Source: Terrimonas sp937888905 (GTDB lineage: Bacteria; Bacteroidota; Bacteroidia; Chitinophagales; Chitinophagaceae). From it: 64,000 nucleotides of DNA. The stretch spans positions 1 through 64,000 of the forward strand of contig CALATA010000010.1 in assembly GCA_937888905.1 (NCBI GenBank). Direction: 5' to 3'. This document shows, in pieces, positions 59,985 through 64,000 of the stretch (positions are counted from its first letter, which is position 1; each line of letters begins with the position of its first letter). Both the position numbers and the translations under genes were made by a program. The notes beneath the pieces are model-generated. The model worked only from the letters and a program-made list of their open reading frames with translations, had not been told where the DNA came from and made no database searches.

Positions 59985-60491
59985 ATGAAACGCATACTGT
60001 CTGTTTTCCTGACGGCTTGCTGCCTCTGGATGGCGGCTCCCGCAACAGCTCAGCAGAATACTGATATCTATATCACTGATCCCAGATTGCAGATCCGGTT
60101 GCCCGATGTAAAAGGCGATACCACCAGCCTTGTATCACACAAAGGGAAAGTTATTCTCCTCGATTTCTGGGCCAGCTGGTGCATGCCCTGCCGTGTGTCT
60201 AACCGGAAGCTGGTAAAGCTATACGACAAATACAAAAGCAAAGGCTTTGAAATATTTGGGGTGTCGCTCGACGAAGACCGGCGCGACTGGATCAAAGCGA
60301 TCAAATTCGACAAGATCAGTTGGATGCAGGTGATCGACGACCGCGGATGGAAAGCGCAGACCGGCATCGACTGGAATATCAGTTCCATACCAACCTCTTT
60401 TCTTATCGACAAACAAGGAAGGATCGTTGCCATGAATCTGGAGGGAAAAGAGCTGGAAAACGCCGTAAAGAAACTGCTGGATGCACCGTAA
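59985..60491 (+). CDS. TlpA-like periplasmic thioredoxin
   Basis: 168 residues from the ATG at 59985. A signal peptide ends at ATAQ (about 23). A TlpA/ResA domain has the redox pair in FWASWCMPCRVS and the cis-Pro loop ISSIPTSFLID. It reduces periplasmic disulfides, perhaps keeping the cluster's Cys-rich metal proteins in the thiol form. It is followed after 10 bp by an outer-membrane gene. Confidence 0.92.
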   Translation: MKRILSVFLTACCLWMAAPATAQQNTDIYITDPRLQIRLPDVKGDTTSLVSHKGKVILLDFWASWCMPCRVSNRKLVKLYDKYKSKGFEIFGVSLDEDRRDWIKAIKFDKISWMQVIDDRGWKAQTGIDWNISSIPTSFLIDKQGRIVAMNLEGKELENAVKKLLDAP

Positions 60492-60501
60492 CCATCTATT
60501 T

Positions 60502-61332
60502 ATGCGAATTTTCTTAATTGTCATTTTATCGCTGACAGCCGGTGTACTGCATGCACAGGAATTGTATGTATACTCCGACCCGGCGTCCAACATACCTGCG
60601 CATTCGGTATCCACCAAATTATCGGCAGGATATATGCCTCCGCAACCCTGGAATAACCGCGGCATGCAACGGTATACACCAGAAGTGATGCTGGGCCTCA
60701 GTAAAAAGTTTATGCTTCGTACCGGCGCCACATTTGCTGACGTGCATACCTCCGGCTTTGGCTGGGAATCCGTTTACCTGTATGGAAAATACCGGTTTCT
60801 TTCCCATGATGAGCTGCACTCGCATTTCCGCATGGCGGCCTATCTCGAGGGGGCGTACAGCCGTGCACCATTTCACAACGAAGAAATCAACCTGACCGGT
60901 GATAAAAGCGGTATACAGGCCGGCGTGATTGCCACGCAGTTGTGGCACAAGTTTGCGCTGAGCGGAACGGTAAGTCATACGCAGGTATTACATTCCTCAC
61001 GCAATAACAAGGTTACTTATATCCCATCGCGTATTTACCAGGCAATGAACTATTCCGTGTCTGCGGGTTATTTATTGTTGCCGCGTGAGTACAAAGACTA
61101 TCGCCAGACGAATCTCAATCTTTATACAGAAATACTGGCGCAGCAATCGCTGGATCGTAACCGGTACTATGTGGATGTGGCACCAGCCGTGCAGTTGATC
61201 TTTAACAGCACGACCAAACTAAACCTCGGATATCGTTTCCAGGTGGGAGGCAATATGCAAAGGATGTCGGAGAACAGTTGGATGATCGGGATTGATCATA
61301 CATTTCTCAATGCATTAAAACCACGTAAATGA
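60502..61332 (+). CDS. outer-membrane beta-barrel protein, unknown role
   Basis: 276 residues from the ATG at 60502. A signal peptide (MRIFLIVILSLTAGVLHAQ) precedes alternating amphipathic strands through the chain (FGWESVYLYGKYRFLS, LNLGYRFQVGGNMQ). It ends in GIDHTFLNALKPRK. I take it for a barrel of about ten to twelve strands. It overlaps the downstream regulator gene by 4 bp (ATGA), indicating co-translation with the metal genes. Confidence 0.75.
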   Translation: MRIFLIVILSLTAGVLHAQELYVYSDPASNIPAHSVSTKLSAGYMPPQPWNNRGMQRYTPEVMLGLSKKFMLRTGATFADVHTSGFGWESVYLYGKYRFLSHDELHSHFRMAAYLEGAYSRAPFHNEEINLTGDKSGIQAGVIATQLWHKFALSGTVSHTQVLHSSRNNKVTYIPSRIYQAMNYSVSAGYLLLPREYKDYRQTNLNLYTEILAQQSLDRNRYYVDVAPAVQLIFNSTTKLNLGYRFQVGGNMQRMSENSWMIGIDHTFLNALKPRK

Positions 61333-61898
61333 GTACAGAGATCCGCATACGGAATATGGTTTGCCCGCGATGTATACGTGCGGTGACGGATATATTCCGC
61401 AAAGCGGAAATGGAACCGCTTGCGGTGACCCTGGGCGTGGTAACATTGAAAGCTCAACCGGCCGCCACACAATTAGCAGCGCTGGAAAAAGCACTTGAAG
61501 CCGAAGGTTTTGCCATACTCGATGATGCACGTGCCAAATTGGTAGAGGAAATCAAACAACTGATCATTAAACTTGTGCACTATGGTGAGCTGGATGAGAT
61601 GAACGAAAATCTTTCCGGCTATTTATCCTCTTCACTTCACCGCGATTACTCTTATCTCAGCCATGTTTTTTCTGCTGCGGAAAACAATACGATCGAGCAG
61701 TATTTCATTTTGCAGAAAATCGAAAAAGTAAAAGAGTGGCTGGTTTACGGGGAAATGACGCTCAGCCAGATGGCGTATCGCCTGGGTTATAGCAGCACGG
61801 CGCATTTGTCGTCGCAATTCAGAAAGATCACGGGATTTTCGCCAAGTGAATTCAGGCAGTTAAAGGATCATCAGCGTAAGCCGATTGATGGGTTGTGA
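61329..61898 (+). CDS. AraC-type regulator with HMA-like metal-sensor domain
   Basis: 189 residues. Residues 1-70 form an HMA-like domain with the CxxC motif MVCPRCIRAV. The C-terminal part (about 125-180) is an AraC helix-turn-helix with WLVYGEMTLSQMAYRLGYSS and SSQFRKITGFSPSEFRQ. There is no signal peptide, so it is cytoplasmic. It may sense Cu(I) or Hg(II) at its Cys pair and regulate this cluster. The family is clear; the metal and target are inferred. Confidence 0.87.
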   Translation: MSTEIRIRNMVCPRCIRAVTDIFRKAEMEPLAVTLGVVTLKAQPAATQLAALEKALEAEGFAILDDARAKLVEEIKQLIIKLVHYGELDEMNENLSGYLSSSLHRDYSYLSHVFSAAENNTIEQYFILQKIEKVKEWLVYGEMTLSQMAYRLGYSSTAHLSSQFRKITGFSPSEFRQLKDHQRKPIDGL

Positions 61899-61900
61899 GG

Positions 61901-62010
61901 GAGCGTGAATCGTCAATGGTGAATGGTGAATAGGTGAATGATCTTTTCTTCTTTGCCTTGGTTGCTATTTACTTAATACTTATTACTTATAACTTACTAC
62001 TCATCACCTG
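61901..62010. repeat. dispersed word repeats of two families
   Basis: GTGAATCGTCAATGGTGAATGG words (61903-61924) are followed by TTACTTAATACTTATTACTTATA words (61969-61991), as at 48-172 and 20350. Confidence 0.6.
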
Positions 62011-62018
62011 ACCGCAAA

Positions 62019-62089
62019 GTTTTATAACGAATTCCGGGAATTGTGTAACACCCCGCGTGGCCCTTTCCCGGAATTTTGTATAATAAAAC
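62019..62089 (+). promoter_or_regulatory. long hairpin upstream of the HMA-MauE gene
   Basis: GTTTTAT (62019-62025) pairs with ATAAAAC (62083-62089), and AATTCCGGGAA (62030-62040) with TTCCCGGAATT (62065-62075). It lies immediately upstream of the ATG at 62096. It could be an operator or RNA regulatory element, or a terminator of the AraC transcript. Confidence 0.5.
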
Positions 62090-62095
62090 AGGATC

Positions 62096-62827
62096 ATGAC
62101 ACACACATACGACATCAAGGGAATGACATGCCAAAGTTGCGTCGGCAGAGTGCGCAGCCAATTGCTGCAAACCGCCGGTATCTTATCGGCCGATATAAAA
62201 CTGGATGCTCCACAAGCAACCATTTCCATGGAAAAACATATTCCGCTCGCTAAACTTCAGGAAGCAGTAAGTAAGGCGGGACATTATACGATCAGCGAAA
62301 CGGCCGGTGCCGCTATGCATGACATGAGCGCTACAGACGATGAAACATCGTCAACATCGTATTATCCTATTTTCCTGATATTCGGTTATATCACGGGTAT
62401 TACGCTTTTGCTTCAATGGCAAAGCGGCCACTTCGACTGGATGCATTGGATGCAACATTTCATGGCGGGATTTTTCCTGGTTTTCTCTTTTTTCAAACTG
62501 ATGAACCTGAAAGGTTTTGCTGAAGGATATGCTACTTATGATGTAGTGGCAAAAGCAATCCCTGCATGGGGTTTTATTTATCCTTTTGTTGAATTAGGTC
62601 TTGGTCTTGCTTATCTGACGGGTTTTTATCCGCTGGGCACCAATCTTGCTGCATTTGTGATAATGGGTGTCAGTACCATCGGTGTGGTGCAGAGTCTGCT
62701 ACAGCATCGTCCGTTTCAATGCGCCTGTCTCGGCACCGTATTTAAGTTGCCCCTCAGTAAAGTAACCCTTGTTGAGGACCTGTTGATGGTAGCCATGAGC
62801 GGCGCGATGGTGTATGCTCTTTTATAG
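62096..62827 (+). CDS. HMA domain fused to MauE/DoxX-like membrane domain
   Basis: 243 residues. An N-terminal HMA domain (1-70) has GMTCQSCVGRV. A linker precedes four membrane helices of the MauE/DoxX type (about 90-243), including YPFVELGLGLAYLTGFYP and FQCACLGTVFKLPLSKV with a Cys pair. A CACLG loop is typical of MauE-like proteins. It may carry metal or electrons across the inner membrane. No downstream mau genes are seen. Confidence 0.87.
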   Translation: MTHTYDIKGMTCQSCVGRVRSQLLQTAGILSADIKLDAPQATISMEKHIPLAKLQEAVSKAGHYTISETAGAAMHDMSATDDETSSTSYYPIFLIFGYITGITLLLQWQSGHFDWMHWMQHFMAGFFLVFSFFKLMNLKGFAEGYATYDVVAKAIPAWGFIYPFVELGLGLAYLTGFYPLGTNLAAFVIMGVSTIGVVQSLLQHRPFQCACLGTVFKLPLSKVTLVEDLLMVAMSGAMVYALL

Positions 62828-62931
62828 TGAACGGTCAATCGTAAATGGTGAATAGTCAATGGTCAATAAGTGAATTAGTATGCGATGAAATATTGACTTA
62901 TTCAAAGATTGCGGGTATTCAAATCACAAAT
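62828..62931. repeat. dispersed GTGAACGGTCAATCG-type words
   Basis: AGTGAACGGTCAATCG and AATGGTGAATAGTCAATGG repeat words (62827-62865), of the family also at 7064, 20258 and 61903, fill the gap before the small Cys-ending ORF. Confidence 0.55.
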
Positions 62932-62997
62932 ATGAATCTGATAAAATGGATCGGGCGGTTTTTTCGCTCCCTGTTCCAAAAAAAATGTTGTAAATGA
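62932..62997 (+). CDS. 21-codon ORF ending in Lys-Lys-Cys-Cys-Lys
   Basis: A short ORF (residues include RFFRSLFQKKCCK) with an amphipathic basic/aromatic helix and a terminal Cys pair. Its stop codon overlaps the start of the next gene as ATGA, so translation is probably coupled. It could be a membrane-binding or metal-responsive leader peptide. It is too short for a family call; selection has not been tested. Confidence 0.5.
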   Translation: MNLIKWIGRFFRSLFQKKCCK

Positions 62998-64000
62998 AAA
63001 TAGCATTGTCAGCAATACTGCTGCTGAGCGCTGGCAACCTTTTTGCCCAGCACCAGCATCATACACCTGCAAAAGATACCGTTCCGTCTCCGCATCAGCA
63101 TCATCAGATGCCGGCAAAAGATACGATGCCTGGCATGTCGCATAAAGAGCACGATATGCAAATGCCTTCTTTCGCACCACATGCTTATTCGCTTAATCTG
63201 CCGATGAGCCGCAATGCCTCGGGTACGGCCTGGTTACCCGATCAAACACCGATGTACATGTATATGCGCGGTAATGACCGTACAGCTTTCATGCTGCACG
63301 GGTCTGTTTTTCTCCGGTATACGCACACCGGTGTCGGTAAAAGCAGCCAGCGCGGTGCAGGCAAATGGGATGCGCCCAACTGGCTGATGGGAATGGTGAA
63401 CAGGAAAGTGGGACAAAAGGGATTGTTTACGGCTAAACTGATGATCAGTCTTGATCCGCTTACCGAAGGTGGCAACGGTTATCCGCTGCTCTTCCAGTCC
63501 GGAGAAACGTACAAAGGACAACGACTGGTCGATCGCCAGCATCCGCATGATCTGTTTTCAGAAGTCAGTGTTGGTTATAGTCATGCCTTCACGAAAAATC
63601 TCGATGTATTTGGTTATGCCGGATATCCCGGCGAGCCGGCTTTGGGAGCACCCGCTTTTATGCACCGCGTTTCTGCTATGAATAACCCCAATGCGCCGCT
63701 TAGTCATCACTGGCAGGATGCCACCCATATCACATTTGGTACGGGCACTTTGGGCGTACGTTATCGTCAGTTCAAAGTGGAAGGTTCCGTGTTTACGGGC
63801 CGCGAACCCGATGAAAAGAGGTACGATTTTGACAAAGCGCGTTTTGACAGTTATAGTTACCGTTTGTCTTACAACCCTTCGAAAAACTGGGCCATGCAGT
63901 TTTCGCAGGGCTTTATTCATTCACCGGAGCCATTGGAACCGGAGGCAAATGTAACGCGCACAACTGCGTCGGTTGCTTATAGCACTATTTATGGGAAAGA
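62994..64000 (+). CDS. His/Met-rich outer-membrane protein (5' part)
   Basis: Open from the ATG at 62994 to the window end (at least 335 residues, no stop). The signal peptide ends near NLFAQ. A mature N-terminal segment of about 45 residues is rich in His and Met (HHTPAKD, HQHHQMPAKD, MPGMSHKEHDMQMPS), a pattern of periplasmic Cu-binding segments. Barrel-like beta sequence follows (FMLHGSVFLRYTHTG, SVGYSHAFTKNLDVFGYAG). It resembles the outer-membrane proteins found beside copper efflux genes in Bacteroidota. The truncation by the window hides the C terminus. Confidence 0.82.
   Translation, partial: MKIALSAILLLSAGNLFAQHQHHTPAKDTVPSPHQHHQMPAKDTMPGMSHKEHDMQMPSFAPHAYSLNLPMSRNASGTAWLPDQTPMYMYMRGNDRTAFMLHGSVFLRYTHTGVGKSSQRGAGKWDAPNWLMGMVNRKVGQKGLFTAKLMISLDPLTEGGNGYPLLFQSGETYKGQRLVDRQHPHDLFSEVSVGYSHAFTKNLDVFGYAGYPGEPALGAPAFMHRVSAMNNPNAPLSHHWQDATHITFGTGTLGVRYRQFKVEGSVFTGREPDEKRYDFDKARFDSYSYRLSYNPSKNWAMQFSQGFIHSPEPLEPEANVTRTTASVAYSTIYGK

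Overview
The window is a chromosomal segment of a Bacteroidota bacterium, most likely of the Chitinophagaceae. Supporting evidence: many genes carry the Bacteroidota -7 promoter element TAnnTTTG and few have a Shine-Dalgarno sequence. There are two proteins with type IX secretion (T9SS) sorting domains, a fused DAHP synthase-chorismate mutase, a Bacteroidota-type putative porin, a DUF4954 protein and an HYC_CC_PP protein. The segment is mostly housekeeping and biosynthetic genes. I see no transposase, integrase, CRISPR array or rRNA.

Layout. 0-7 kb: a TonB-dependent receptor under a TPP riboswitch (probable thiamin uptake), a GIN-domain secreted protein, initiator tRNA-fMet, the GTPases era and der, and a small lipoprotein. 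7-21.5 kb: a DUF4954 beta-helix protein, glmS, an MgtE Mg2+ transporter, a SET-domain protein, a CHRD lipoprotein, mutS, a DUF4139 protein, a TrmH-type RNA methyltransferase, a UbiA prenyltransferase, ruvX and def. 21.6-29.7 kb: two consecutive three-gene modules, each a T9SS-sorted protein, a very large repetitive fibre-like protein and a small Pro/Ala/Lys-rich secreted protein. The modules share a 1231-bp block that reads as identical. 29.7-37.6 kb: a secreted unknown, an RluD-type pseudouridine synthase, lipB, a PLP deaminase-like enzyme, a nucleotidyltransferase, and a sigma factor overlapping a membrane protein that joins an anti-sigma-like region to a trypsin-like protease. 37.6-47.5 kb: a DEAD-box helicase, then an aromatic amino acid cluster (pheA, aminotransferase, tyrA, unknown membrane gene, DAHP synthase-chorismate mutase, aroB, aroA, aroC). 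47.5-58.3 kb: DUF952, a thiamine-binding-type protein, a VanX-like dipeptidase, an L,D-transpeptidase, an OmpA protein, map, sucC, a lipoprotein, a purine nucleoside phosphorylase and a porin. 58.3-64 kb: a heavy-metal (probably copper) island with four HMA-type proteins, a TlpA thioredoxin, outer-membrane proteins and an AraC regulator with an HMA-like sensor. It runs off the window end.

The most striking find is in the leader of the aromatic cluster. A 27-codon peptide containing seven Phe and two Tyr codons (39380-39463) is followed by a 13-bp intrinsic terminator ending 6 nt before pheA. An upstream segment is complementary to the terminator's left arm. This is a complete ribosome-stalling attenuator of the enterobacterial pheL type, here in a bacterium with Bacteroidota promoters and a possibly leaderless leader-peptide transcript. 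Other notable signals are the gene-converted fibre modules, the sigma factor with a protease-type putative anti-sigma protein, an HMA-AraC regulator inside the metal island, and a 21-codon Cys-Cys-ending ORF translationally coupled to a His/Met-rich outer-membrane protein. Several families of short AT-rich words are arranged as inverted pairs between genes, and three sites carry a recurring palindrome.
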